Below, piece by piece: positions 1 through 5,578 of a stretch of DNA of 5,578 nt; the stretch's first letter is position 1, and every line of letters begins with the position of its first letter. Source of the DNA: UBA3071 sp965369635 (GTDB taxonomy: Bacteria; Chloroflexota; Anaerolineae; UBA3071); NCBI GenBank assembly GCA_965369635.1, contig CBDURC010000206.1, positions 1-5,578 on the forward strand, in the 5' to 3' direction. The position numbers were made by a program, and so were the translations under genes. The notes under the pieces are model-generated. The model saw only the letters and a list, made by a program, of their open reading frames with translations, was not told the DNA's origin and searched no databases.

Positions 1-80
1 ACCCCACTTCAGCCCCCTCTTCCCCCCTCACGCGGCGCTCCTGCTTCGAATCCCCGTTTGGACTGGTGCAGTCAGCCATA

Positions 81-118
81 AGGTGCAATGTACTTGACAA
101 CCGAAGTGCGTTGCGCCT
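81..118. repeat. 15-bp hairpin, candidate dispersed palindromic repeat
   Basis: Two 15-base arms (81-95 and 104-118) pair along their full length around an 8-base loop (96-103). Twelve pairs are Watson-Crick and three are G.U when read as plus-strand RNA. In the minus-strand RNA the three wobbles become A.C mismatches, so the plus orientation folds better. The right arm with its flank, GTGCGTTGCGCCTGA (106-120), recurs with one mismatch at 3572-3586 upstream of serS. There is no T-run after the stem, so it does not look like a simple terminator. A REP/MITE-like intergenic element is an inference. Confidence 0.55.
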
Positions 119-163
119 GAGCCAGAGCCGATGAAACCGGTCAGGTCTCTACGTGCTCGCAGA

Positions 164-195
164 AAGGCCACGCCTGTAGCAACAAGCGTGGCCTT
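164..195 (-). terminator. Rho-independent terminator of the tRNA operon
   Basis: A perfect 10-bp inverted repeat (164-173 with 186-195, arm AAGGCCACGC) surrounds a 12-base loop. On the minus strand the stem lies 10 bases past the encoded CCA of the last tRNA and its 3' arm runs into CTTTCT, a short imperfect U-tract. Position and strength fit the end of the three-tRNA transcript. The weak U-tract is the main reservation. Confidence 0.65.
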
Positions 196-204
196 ACTTA
201 CTGT

Positions 205-281
205 TGGCACCCCAGACAGGATTCGAACCTGTGGCCTCTTCCTCCGCAGGGAAGCGCTCTAATCCGCTGAGCTACTGGGGC
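205..281 (-). tRNA. tRNA-Arg (anticodon GCG)
   Basis: A complete 77-nt cloverleaf with encoded CCA (205-207). Acceptor GCCCCAG pairs with CTGGGGT, with a G.U first pair. The D arm is GCTC/GAGC, the anticodon stem CTTCC/GGAAG with loop CTGCGGA, the variable loop has 5 nt, and the T arm is ACAGG-TTCGAAT-CCTGT. Anticodon GCG (245-247) reads CGC. A20 in the D-loop, C35 and G73 agree with arginine identity. It is last in the operon and starts 3 bases after the preceding tRNA. Most bacteria read CGU/CGC/CGA with an ACG anticodon deaminated to inosine, so G34 is unusual here. Confidence 0.95.
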
Positions 282-283
282 AC

Positions 284-379
<96 letters not shown>

Positions 380-402
380 ACATGGCACGTAACTGACGGC
401 TA

Positions 403-431
403 ATGGCCGATAGCAATCTGCCATCGGCTAT
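403..431. repeat. Inverted repeat in the tRNA-Ser/tRNA-Ser spacer
   Basis: Arms 403-411 and 423-431 form a 9-bp stem (core GCCGAT/ATCGGC, one G.T) around an 11-base loop. It fills much of the 61-base spacer between the two serine tRNA genes. In the minus-strand transcript the outer part is weakened by one mismatch. It may be a processing hairpin or remnant of a short intergenic repeat; neither can be proved from the window. Confidence 0.4.
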
Positions 432-440
432 CTGCTAATC

Positions 441-530
<90 letters not shown>

Positions 531-581
531 GCGGCTTCAATACTCGCACGGGGCCGTTTATCCCTCCACGCCGACGGATTT

Positions 582-610
582 AGTATAGCGGAGAGGGGGC
601 GAAATGTCAA
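582..610 (-). promoter_or_regulatory. Sigma-70 promoter of the tRNA operon
   Basis: On the minus strand a perfect -35 TTGACA (605-610) and a -10 TATACT (582-587, 5 of 6 to consensus) are separated by exactly 17 bases. Predicted transcription starts near 575, leaving a leader of about 45 nt before tRNA-Ser(UGA). No coding sequence lies between the promoter and the tRNAs, so this is a dedicated stable-RNA promoter. Confidence 0.85.
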
Positions 611-698
611 AACTGCCTACCTGAAAAACTCAATGCCCGAACCCGGCGCCCCAGTCTCGAGCCTGCGCCATCCCGGAAGGGCCGGCCCACGCCTACAA

Positions 699-2204
699 TC
701 ACTTGCCAAGGAATATACGTACACCCCTCTTAAGACTTTGGCCTATTCCCAATTCCTGCATTCTCCAAAGAGTGTTGAAGGAGAAGGCTCGTTTCAGCTT
801 ATTTCGTCTGTTTTTTCTGTCCACCGCTTTCTCTACCTTAGAAACCAACTTCCTGAATCTCTCAGGAGTTATGTGCATACAAAAGCAGTTAGCTGGGCTT
901 TGATGATTATACAAGGAGATATCATAGTCGTCGTCAATCAATCCATTCTCTCTACAGAATTCAAACGCCTCTGTACCTGGATAAGGAGTAAAGCTGCTAT
1001 AGATTAGTTGATCACATCTAATCTTCTTCATAGCTGCTATAGTATCATTCAGCGTGTCTTCGGTTTCTTGAGGAAAGCCAACCATAAAGAAGGCATGCAG
1101 TTCAATGCCATGTTCCTTAATGATTCTACACGCAGACAGAGCTTCCTCTATGGTTATATGTTTCCTCATTGCCTTCAGTATTTCATTGTCACCCGATTCA
1201 ATGCCAATTTGTATTGAATAACAACCTGCTGCTTTCATCAAAGATATGGTTTGCTCATCAACCAGCCTTACATGGAGTTCGCAACTCCATTTTAATCCCG
1301 GACAATGCCTGATAAGGGCGTTGCATAGATCGTTTATATACTGCTTCTTCACACCGAAAGTGTCATCGTCAAAATGGACTGATCTCAACCCTCTCTTCTG
1401 AAGACCTTTTATTTCTCTTACGACATTTTCAGGGGAACGAAATCTTACCCTTCGACTCCATATCCTGCGGGACCCACAGAAGAAGCAATCATAGGGACAG
1501 CCTCTTACTGCAAAAATGTATCTGAATGCCGTTAGCGGATATTGATCGTAGTCTTTCAGTACCCCTGGGGCTGTTTCATGAGGGAAAGGAAGAGAATCTA
1601 AATCCTTGATGAATTCTCGCGGAGCACTTTCAACGATCTGGCCATCATTTCTATAGGCAATACCTCGAATGGCATCAAATTCTTGTTGGGCATCTATGGC
1701 ATTGAGTAATTCAACGATGGTCTTTTCACCTTCGCCTCTGGCACATACATCAATATCGGGACAATTCAGCACCTCTGCTCCCACCATGGAGGGATGAGGA
1801 CCACCCACTATCACGGTTATTTGTCTGCCGCTTTCTTTGGCCAACCTGGCCACTGTACGTACTGAGGCGAAGTTTTGCGATTTGGCAGAAATTCCAATAA
1901 CAGTGGGATTATACTCCAATATGGTTGATCTGATCTCTCCCCACACCGGTCTGGATAGGTCTCTCAGGTTATTCAAGTAATCATCAAAGCCGTCACCTGC
2001 TAGATAACTGCCTTTGATTGTTTCACTCTGAGGAGAAAAATCAGCGTTGTAGACCATCACGTCCCAATCTGTCTCTTTCCTTATCGCCCCCGCCAGATAA
2101 CCCAAAGAAAGGGGATACCTGTCAAGCGAATATGTGTCCTTATAGAGCCTGTAAAAGGGAGGCTCTACAAGCAGAATTCTATGAAGGTCTTGTTTCATTT
2201 TCAC
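699..2204 (-). CDS. B12-binding-domain radical SAM protein, substrate unknown
   Basis: The 501-residue product has the two-domain layout of cobalamin-dependent (BchE/methylase-like) radical SAM enzymes. The N-terminal part (about 8-190) is a Rossmann-like B12-binding fold, with VEPPF near 13-17, GGPHPSM at 134-140 and ARGEGEKT at 155-162. The radical SAM core follows: CPYDCFFC places the 4Fe-4S cysteines at 236, 240 and 243, with GIESGD at 334-339, MVGFPQE at 374-380 and TPYPGTE at 406-412. There is no signal peptide or membrane segment, so it is probably cytosolic. The family includes methylases and cyclases; the reaction here cannot be named. The GTG start overlaps the serS stop as GTGA and is preceded by an 11-base Shine-Dalgarno; an ATG lies two codons later. 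Sampled G+C is about 35-45% against about 65% in its neighbours, and its first four arginines are AGA/AGG, suggesting horizontal acquisition. Confidence 0.9.
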   Translation of the reverse strand: MKMKQDLHRILLVEPPFYRLYKDTYSLDRYPLSLGYLAGAIRKETDWDVMVYNADFSPQSETIKGSYLAGDGFDDYLNNLRDLSRPVWGEIRSTILEYNPTVIGISAKSQNFASVRTVARLAKESGRQITVIVGGPHPSMVGAEVLNCPDIDVCARGEGEKTIVELLNAIDAQQEFDAIRGIAYRNDGQIVESAPREFIKDLDSLPFPHETAPGVLKDYDQYPLTAFRYIFAVRGCPYDCFFCGSRRIWSRRVRFRSPENVVREIKGLQKRGLRSVHFDDDTFGVKKQYINDLCNALIRHCPGLKWSCELHVRLVDEQTISLMKAAGCYSIQIGIESGDNEILKAMRKHITIEEALSACRIIKEHGIELHAFFMVGFPQETEDTLNDTIAAMKKIRCDQLIYSSFTPYPGTEAFEFCRENGLIDDDYDISLYNHQSPANCFCMHITPERFRKLVSKVEKAVDRKNRRNKLKRAFSFNTLWRMQELGIGQSLKRGVRIFLGK

Positions 2205-3469
2205 TGGATCACCTCCACCCTGCCCATGTAGGGACGCAGTACCTCGGGAACGACCACGCTGCCATCGGCTTGTTGGTAATTCTCAAGGATGGCGATCAGA
2301 GTGCGCGGCAGGGCCAGGCCCGATCCGTTGACCGTGTGCGCGAAGCGCGGGCGAGCACCTGGCTTCGGCCGGTAGCGGATGCCTGCTCGTCGAGCCTGAA
2401 AGTCCATGAAGTTGCTGCAGGAACTGACCTCCAGCCACTCCTGCCCCCCCGGCGACCACATCTCCACATCATACTTGACCGCCGCCGCGAAGGCCAGATC
2501 GCCCGTGCACATCTGTATCACGCGGTGAGGGATGCCTAGCAAGCGGCACACGTCCTCTGCGTCATTGATCAGGCTTTGCAGCTCATCCAAGGAGGTCTCG
2601 GGCTCCACGAACTTCACCAACTCTACCTTGTCGAACTGGTGGCCCCGCTTGATGCCGCGCACATCGCGCCCAGCGCTCATCTTCTCCCGCCGGAAGCAGG
2701 GGGTGTAGGCCACATGGTAGATGGGCAGACTGTTGGGAGGCAGGATCTCCTCGCGATAGAGGTTGGTCACCGGCACCTCTCCGGTGGGGATGAGCCACAG
2801 ATCGTCCTCCACATCGTGATAGAGGTTGTCACCGAACTTGGGCAGGTTGCCCGTGCCCACCAGACACTCCGCCCGGACGACCGCCGGCGGGTAGATCTCC
2901 GAGTAGCCGTGTTCGTTCACGTGCAAGTCGAGCATCCAGGTTATGAGCGCCCGCTGCAACCGGGCCCCGTGTCCCTTAAGCACGTAGAAGCGGCTACCGC
3001 TCAGCTTCACACCCCTCTCGAAATCAATGATGCCCAGCGTCTCTCCCAGGTCCCAGTGAGGCAGCGGCTCAAAGTCGAACTCCCGCGGCTCCCCCTCGGT
3101 GCGCACCAGCACGTTGTGCGACTCGTCAGGGCCCACTGGCACGCTGGAATGCGGCATGTTGGGCACCCGCAGCAATGCATCGTGCAGCGTCTCCTCCACG
3201 CCGCGGAGACGGTCATCCAGATCCTTGATGCGCTCGCCCACCTCTCGCATCTCAGCAATCTTGGCCTGGCGGGCCGCCTGATCTTCCATGCGGCCGATCT
3301 CTTTGGAGACCCGGTTGCGCTCCGCCCGCAACGCTTCGGCCTCTTTCAGCAACCGCCGTCGCTCGTCGTCGAATTGCAGGATCGTGTCAATGGGAGCATC
3401 GGTGTTGAGCCTGACCAGTGCCTCTTTGACCTCGTCCGGGTGCTGGCGAATGAAATTCAAGTCTAGCAT
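2201..3469 (-). CDS. serS: Seryl-tRNA synthetase
   Basis: This class II synthetase attaches serine to tRNA-Ser in the cytosol. The 422-residue length is typical. It opens with the family-typical MLDLNFIRQHPDEV, then a charged helical stretch (about 35-100) forming the long coiled-coil arm that grips the tRNA variable arm. The catalytic core has TGEVPVTN (229-236), motif 2 FRREKMSAGRDVRGIKRGHQ (259-278), EVSSCSNFMDFQ (347-358) and motif 3 NGSGLALPRTLIAILENYQ (381-399), so all key blocks are intact. ATG 3469 is chosen because GGGAGGG sits just upstream and the protein begins with the family N-terminus; an in-frame ATG at 3502 would only add 11 unrelated residues. It is transcribed divergently from elp3 and overlaps the downstream radical SAM gene by 4 bases. 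Two cognate tRNA-Ser genes lie about 1.7 kb downstream of its end. Confidence 0.97.
   Translation of the reverse strand: MLDLNFIRQHPDEVKEALVRLNTDAPIDTILQFDDERRRLLKEAEALRAERNRVSKEIGRMEDQAARQAKIAEMREVGERIKDLDDRLRGVEETLHDALLRVPNMPHSSVPVGPDESHNVLVRTEGEPREFDFEPLPHWDLGETLGIIDFERGVKLSGSRFYVLKGHGARLQRALITWMLDLHVNEHGYSEIYPPAVVRAECLVGTGNLPKFGDNLYHDVEDDLWLIPTGEVPVTNLYREEILPPNSLPIYHVAYTPCFRREKMSAGRDVRGIKRGHQFDKVELVKFVEPETSLDELQSLINDAEDVCRLLGIPHRVIQMCTGDLAFAAAVKYDVEMWSPGGQEWLEVSSCSNFMDFQARRAGIRYRPKPGARPRFAHTVNGSGLALPRTLIAILENYQQADGSVVVPEVLRPYMGRVEVIQ
2206..2216 (-). promoter_or_regulatory. Extended Shine-Dalgarno inside the end of serS
   Basis: The minus strand reads GGAGGTGATCC, complementary over 11 bases to the usual 3' end of bacterial 16S rRNA. 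It lies within the last serS codons (Val-Glu-Val-Ile-Gln) and ends one base before the GTG start. GGAGG is 7 bases from that GTG but 13 from the later ATG, which favours GTG. With the GTGA overlap this predicts translation coupled to serS. Confidence 0.8.
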
Positions 3470-3473
3470 GTAT

Positions 3474-3480
3474 CCCTCCC
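3474..3480 (-). promoter_or_regulatory. serS ribosome binding site
   Basis: GGGAGGG on the minus strand, with about 5 bases between the GGAGG core and ATG 3469. It decides in favour of that start over the in-frame ATG at 3502. Confidence 0.8.
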
Positions 3481-3524
3481 ATCCTGCCATGGGATTGTGC
3501 ACCTAGCAGGACTAACCTCGCCCA

Positions 3525-3553
3525 ATTGTAACCAGAAATCGGGAAACAAGCAA
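3525..3553 (-). promoter_or_regulatory. Predicted serS promoter
   Basis: On the minus strand -35 TTGCTT (3548-3553, 4 of 6) and -10 TACAAT (3525-3530, 5 of 6) are 17 bases apart. The start would fall near 3518, giving a leader of about 49 nt that contains the serS ribosome site. It probably drives serS and the coupled radical SAM gene. No T-box-like structure fits in so short a leader. Confidence 0.6.
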
Positions 3554-3571
3554 ACCTGCCTTCCATCATAC

Positions 3572-3586
3572 GTGCGTTGCACCTGA
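3572..3586. repeat. Second copy of the 81-118 hairpin arm
   Basis: GTGCGTTGCACCTGA matches 14 of 15 bases with positions 106-120. I found no pairing partner arm beside it, so only half of the palindrome is present. It lies just upstream of the predicted serS -35 box, in the divergent intergenic region. Confidence 0.4.
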
Positions 3587-3611
3587 ATTGGCTGGCCATC
3601 GAAATCCACGC

Positions 3612-3639
3612 TTGACACAGCCGCCCCCTGCTGTATAAT
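3612..3639 (+). promoter_or_regulatory. Consensus sigma-70 promoter of elp3
   Basis: A perfect -35 TTGACA (3612-3617) and a perfect -10 TATAAT (3634-3639) are 16 bases apart, one short of the optimum. Six bases (3640-3645) separate the -10 box from the elp3 ATG at 3646, so the expected start site coincides with the A of the start codon. No Shine-Dalgarno lies between. This is the arrangement expected of a leaderless transcript. Confidence 0.85.
3617..3634. promoter_or_regulatory. Dyad in the elp3 promoter spacer, possible operator
   Basis: ACAGC (3617-3621) and its exact complement GCTGT (3630-3634) flank 8 bases and fill the interval between the -35 and -10 boxes, overlapping one base of each. 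A regulator bound here would block or remodel the promoter. Five-base arms can occur by chance, so this is only a candidate. Confidence 0.3.
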
Positions 3640-3645
3640 GCTGTC

Positions 3646-5343
3646 ATGGAAATGGATCGGAATCAGGGAAACCGGCGGATGGATGCGCACAACTCACTGG
3701 CCCAGCGCCACAACCAGGGAGATGTCATCGCCATCATCAACGAGGTGCGGATGCGTGAGCGCTGCACCCAGCGCGACGTGGATAGAATCTTGCGCCAGCA
3801 CCGCCATGAGGGACTGGCGCCCCTTTCCAGGATCGAACTGATCGCGGCGTATCGGCAGCTGTGCGCACAAGGGGCTCTGCCTTTCGAGCGACAGATGCTT
3901 CGGCGGCTGCAGAGGAAACCAATACGCACTCTTTCCGGCGTCGCCCCCGTCACCGTGCTGACCAAGCCCTTCCCCTGCCCTGGTCAGTGCATCTTCTGCC
4001 CCTCACGGGACGGCATGCCCAAGAGCTACCTACCTGACGAACCCGGGGCCATGCGGGCGGAGGCGCACGGCTTCGATCCTCACGCGCAGACTGCCAGCCG
4101 CTTGCAGACTCTGGAAGCCATCGGGCACGGCACAGACAAGGTGGAACTGCTCATCCTCGGCGGCACCTGGTCCGCCTATCCGCATGATTACCAAGAATGG
4201 TTCATCCGGCGCTGCCTGGAGGCGATGAACGGGATCGAGAGCGATTCCCTGCCCGAAGCGCAGCGGGCCAACGAGACCGCGGCCCATCGCAACGTGGGAC
4301 TGGTGATCGAGACTCGCCCCGACACCATCACGCCCGAAGAGGTGAGGAGGCTGCGCTGGCTGGGCGTGACCAAGGTGCAACTTGGCATTCAGAGTCTGGA
4401 CGATGCGATACTGGAGCAAAACCGGCGCGGCCACACCGTCGAACAGACCCGCCGTGCCGTGCAATTGCTGCGGCTGGCGGGATTCAAGATCGCCCTGCAC
4501 TGGATGCCCAACCTGCTGGGTGCGACGCCGGAATCCGATCTCATAGACTTCCGCCGCCTGTGGGACGATCTCGCCCTGCGGCCCGACGAACTGAAGATCT
4601 ACCCCTGCCTCCTGCTGCCCGACACGGAGCTGCTTACTTGCTGGCAGCACGGGGTCTACCAACCCTACGCCGAAGGAACTATGATTGACCTCCTGGCCCG
4701 CTGCAAGGTGATTATCCCCCGCTACTGCCGCGTCAACCGGCTGATGCGCGACATCCCAGCGCCCAACATTGTGGACGGCATCACCAAGTCGAACCTGCGT
4801 CAGATCGTGCAGCGACGCATGCGGGAGCAGGGGCTGGCCTGCCAATGCATTCGCTGCCGTGAAATCCGGGGAGACCCAGTGGACCCACAGACGCTGCGCC
4901 TGGATACCCTCGCCTACGAGACGCACGTCAGCGAAGAGTATTTCCTGAGCTACGTGACGCCGAAGGGCAAGCTGGTGGGCTTCCTGCGGCTCTCGCTGCC
5001 GCTGGGCGAAGCAGAAGCACCCATCGAGGAGATCCGAGGCTGCGCCATGATCCGCGAGGTGCACATCTACGGTCCGGCACTGGAGATTGCGGCCCCCAGT
5101 GAGGGGGAAGCGCAGCACCTGGGGCTGGGGAGCAGGTTGATCGGAGAGGCCAAACGGATCTCGCGGCAGCGGAGCTTCGACCGGCTGGCCGTCATCGCCG
5201 CCGTGGGGACGCGAGAGTACTACCGCGGGCGAGGATTTGAACTCGGCGAATTGTACATGATTTGCGAAGTACATGCTAGTATCAATTCGTTTCTTGCCGC
5301 CCATTGTGAACCTCCTTTGCTTGCTCTCGGTTCACGATCATAG
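3646..5343 (+). CDS. elp3: Elp3: tRNA wobble-uridine carboxymethylation enzyme (radical SAM/GNAT)
   Basis: Elp3 uses acetyl-CoA and a 5'-deoxyadenosyl radical to start cm5U34 formation on tRNA; some bacteria carry it without the other Elongator subunits. The 565-residue product has an N-terminal tRNA-binding part (about 1-95), then the radical SAM core after TKPFP with cluster cysteines 111, 115 and 118 (CPGQCIFCP), LILGGTWS (169-176), IETRPD (221-226) and VQLGIQS (244-250). A Cys motif CQCIRCREI (399-407) matches the zinc-binding loop of the family. The C-terminal GNAT domain shows the acetyl-CoA loop HLGLGSRLIGEA (491-502) and GTREYYRGRGFE (521-532). ATG 3646 sits at the predicted transcription start; in-frame ATGs at 3652 and 3679 are alternatives, the latter 11 bases after a weak AGGG. 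The usual end, LYM (536-538), is followed by a 27-residue, lower-GC tail. The function call is firm; the exact start and tail are less so. Confidence 0.95.
   Translation: MEMDRNQGNRRMDAHNSLAQRHNQGDVIAIINEVRMRERCTQRDVDRILRQHRHEGLAPLSRIELIAAYRQLCAQGALPFERQMLRRLQRKPIRTLSGVAPVTVLTKPFPCPGQCIFCPSRDGMPKSYLPDEPGAMRAEAHGFDPHAQTASRLQTLEAIGHGTDKVELLILGGTWSAYPHDYQEWFIRRCLEAMNGIESDSLPEAQRANETAAHRNVGLVIETRPDTITPEEVRRLRWLGVTKVQLGIQSLDDAILEQNRRGHTVEQTRRAVQLLRLAGFKIALHWMPNLLGATPESDLIDFRRLWDDLALRPDELKIYPCLLLPDTELLTCWQHGVYQPYAEGTMIDLLARCKVIIPRYCRVNRLMRDIPAPNIVDGITKSNLRQIVQRRMREQGLACQCIRCREIRGDPVDPQTLRLDTLAYETHVSEEYFLSYVTPKGKLVGFLRLSLPLGEAEAPIEEIRGCAMIREVHIYGPALEIAAPSEGEAQHLGLGSRLIGEAKRISRQRSFDRLAVIAAVGTREYYRGRGFELGELYMICEVHASINSFLAAHCEPPLLALGSRS
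5274..5282 (+). promoter_or_regulatory. Weak extended -10 element within the elp3 tail
   Basis: TGCTAGTAT matches the extended -10 pattern TGnTAnnnT. No good -35 lies 16-18 bases upstream (the nearest, TTGTAC at 5251, is 20 away). If active, it would start a transcript near 5289 for the gene at 5382. It overlaps the second copy of a GTACATG direct repeat (5253-5259 and 5269-5275). Confidence 0.2.
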
Positions 5344-5381
5344 CACAGGTCAACTCAATTGTCAGGGGACGTTAGGAGAGA

Positions 5382-5570
5382 ATGAAAGAGAAAAGAACGA
5401 TGCTAGGGATTGGGCTGGCGGCCCTGCTGCTGGCGGTGGTCTTGCTGGCCCCGAGTGTTGGCCTGGCAAGCAGAAGCGCCGAACCTTTCCCTGCCCTCTC
5501 CCCGCAAACCCAGGTCTTCACTCGGCCGGCTGGGCGTGGTCCTGTTCCGGGCCACGGCCACGTTCGATGA
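5382..5570 (+). CDS. Exported protein, N-terminal part (apparently frameshifted)
   Basis: The ATG at 5382 follows AGGAG (5374-5378) with a short 3-base gap; a second in-frame ATG is at 5400. The first residues form a clear signal peptide: basic MKEKR, a hydrophobic core (about 8-27, rich in Leu, Ala, Val), and a plausible cleavage after GLA (residues 27-29). The mature part is rich in Pro, Ser and Thr, and the frame stops at 5568-5570 after 62 residues. From about 5515 this frame loses the G/C third-position bias, while the next frame gains it and stays open to the window end. I therefore read this as the start of a longer secreted or lipoprotein-like gene with a frameshift. It lies 38 bases after elp3 on the same strand with no terminator between. 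The family is not recognisable. Confidence 0.6.
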   Translation: MKEKRTMLGIGLAALLLAVVLLAPSVGLASRSAEPFPALSPQTQVFTRPAGRGPVPGHGHVR

Positions 5571-5578
5571 CCTGAAGG
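5512..5578 (+). pseudogene. Out-of-frame continuation of the 5382 gene (partial)
   Basis: In the +1 frame relative to the signal peptide, positions 5530-5577 read LGVVLFRATATFDDLK. Fifteen of these 16 codons end in G or C, matching elp3 and serS usage, and there is no stop before the window ends. This frame has no start of its own and is closed upstream by TAG at 5404-5406. Dropping one base near 5526 would join it smoothly to the signal-peptide frame. It is a sequencing or assembly error, a true decayed gene, or chance; too little is visible to decide. Confidence 0.4.

Noticed and set aside
47..56. TTCGAATCCC resembling a tRNA T-loop on the plus strand
   Set aside because: The flanking bases do not form a T stem or acceptor, and there is no upstream cloverleaf; a chance match.
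94..122. TTGACA at 94-99 as a plus-strand promoter
   Set aside because: There is no -10-like hexamer 16-18 bases downstream, and the bases belong to the hairpin at 81-118.
624..647. Possible terminator after the radical SAM gene (GC-rich bases, then TTTTT on the minus strand)
   Set aside because: The best stem is only 3-4 bp with a bulge and the T-run is six or more bases away. No convincing terminator was found between 611 and 698.
633..1217. Plus-strand open frames opposite the radical SAM gene
   Set aside because: They are short, lack ribosome sites, and lie antisense to a gene with clear catalytic motifs.
2576..3466. 296-codon plus-strand open frame antisense to serS
   Set aside because: The serS frame on the minus strand has intact class II motifs along this span; the antisense frame lacks any recognisable domain or start signal.
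3463..3690. Minus-strand frame whose middle part (DGQPIQVQRTYDGRQV) faintly recalls a phage antirepressor N-terminus
   Set aside because: It overlaps both the elp3 start and the serS start, contains the predicted serS promoter and the repeat arm at 3572-3586, and has no ribosome site. The resemblance is short and probably chance.
4030..5304. 424-codon open frame on the minus strand, antisense to elp3
   Set aside because: It is a GC-bias shadow of elp3. Its composition is odd (many His, Gln, Pro), it matches no family I know, and the plus strand has all Elp3 motifs.

Overview
The window suggests a high-GC bacterium. Sampled lines of the conserved genes run about 65% G+C, sigma-70 promoters are recognisable, and all three tRNA genes encode their CCA end. 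A stand-alone bacterial Elp3 beside a Chloroflexi-like SerRS makes a Chloroflexota (Anaerolineae-type) genome the best guess. That assignment is inference, with moderate to low confidence.

Layout. Positions 1-204 hold no gene: a 15-bp hairpin (81-118) and a factor-independent terminator (164-195) closing the tRNA operon. Positions 205-530 are a minus-strand tRNA operon, in transcription order Ser(UGA), Ser(GCU), Arg(GCG), driven by a near-consensus promoter at 582-610. Positions 611-698 are spacer. Positions 699-2204 (minus) encode a cobalamin-binding-type radical SAM protein of unknown substrate. It is clearly poorer in G+C than its neighbours and is joined to serS by a GTGA start/stop overlap. 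Positions 2201-3469 (minus) are serS, seryl-tRNA synthetase. A divergent promoter region follows (3470-3645), with a serS promoter on the minus strand and a near-perfect promoter for the plus-strand gene. Positions 3646-5343 (plus) encode a complete Elp3 (radical SAM plus GNAT), the enzyme that carboxymethylates tRNA wobble uridine. At 5382 a gene for an exported protein begins. It appears frameshifted shortly after its signal peptide and runs off the window.

How the genes fit together. Two tRNA-Ser genes, the synthetase that charges them and a tRNA wobble-U34 modification enzyme lie within about 5 kb, so most of the window serves tRNA supply and decoding. The radical SAM gene is the outsider: different base composition, AGA/AGG arginine codons, and a position between serS and the tRNA genes. 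The most notable regulatory point is that the elp3 -10 box ends six bases before its ATG, which predicts a leaderless mRNA. No complete new defence or mobile system is visible.
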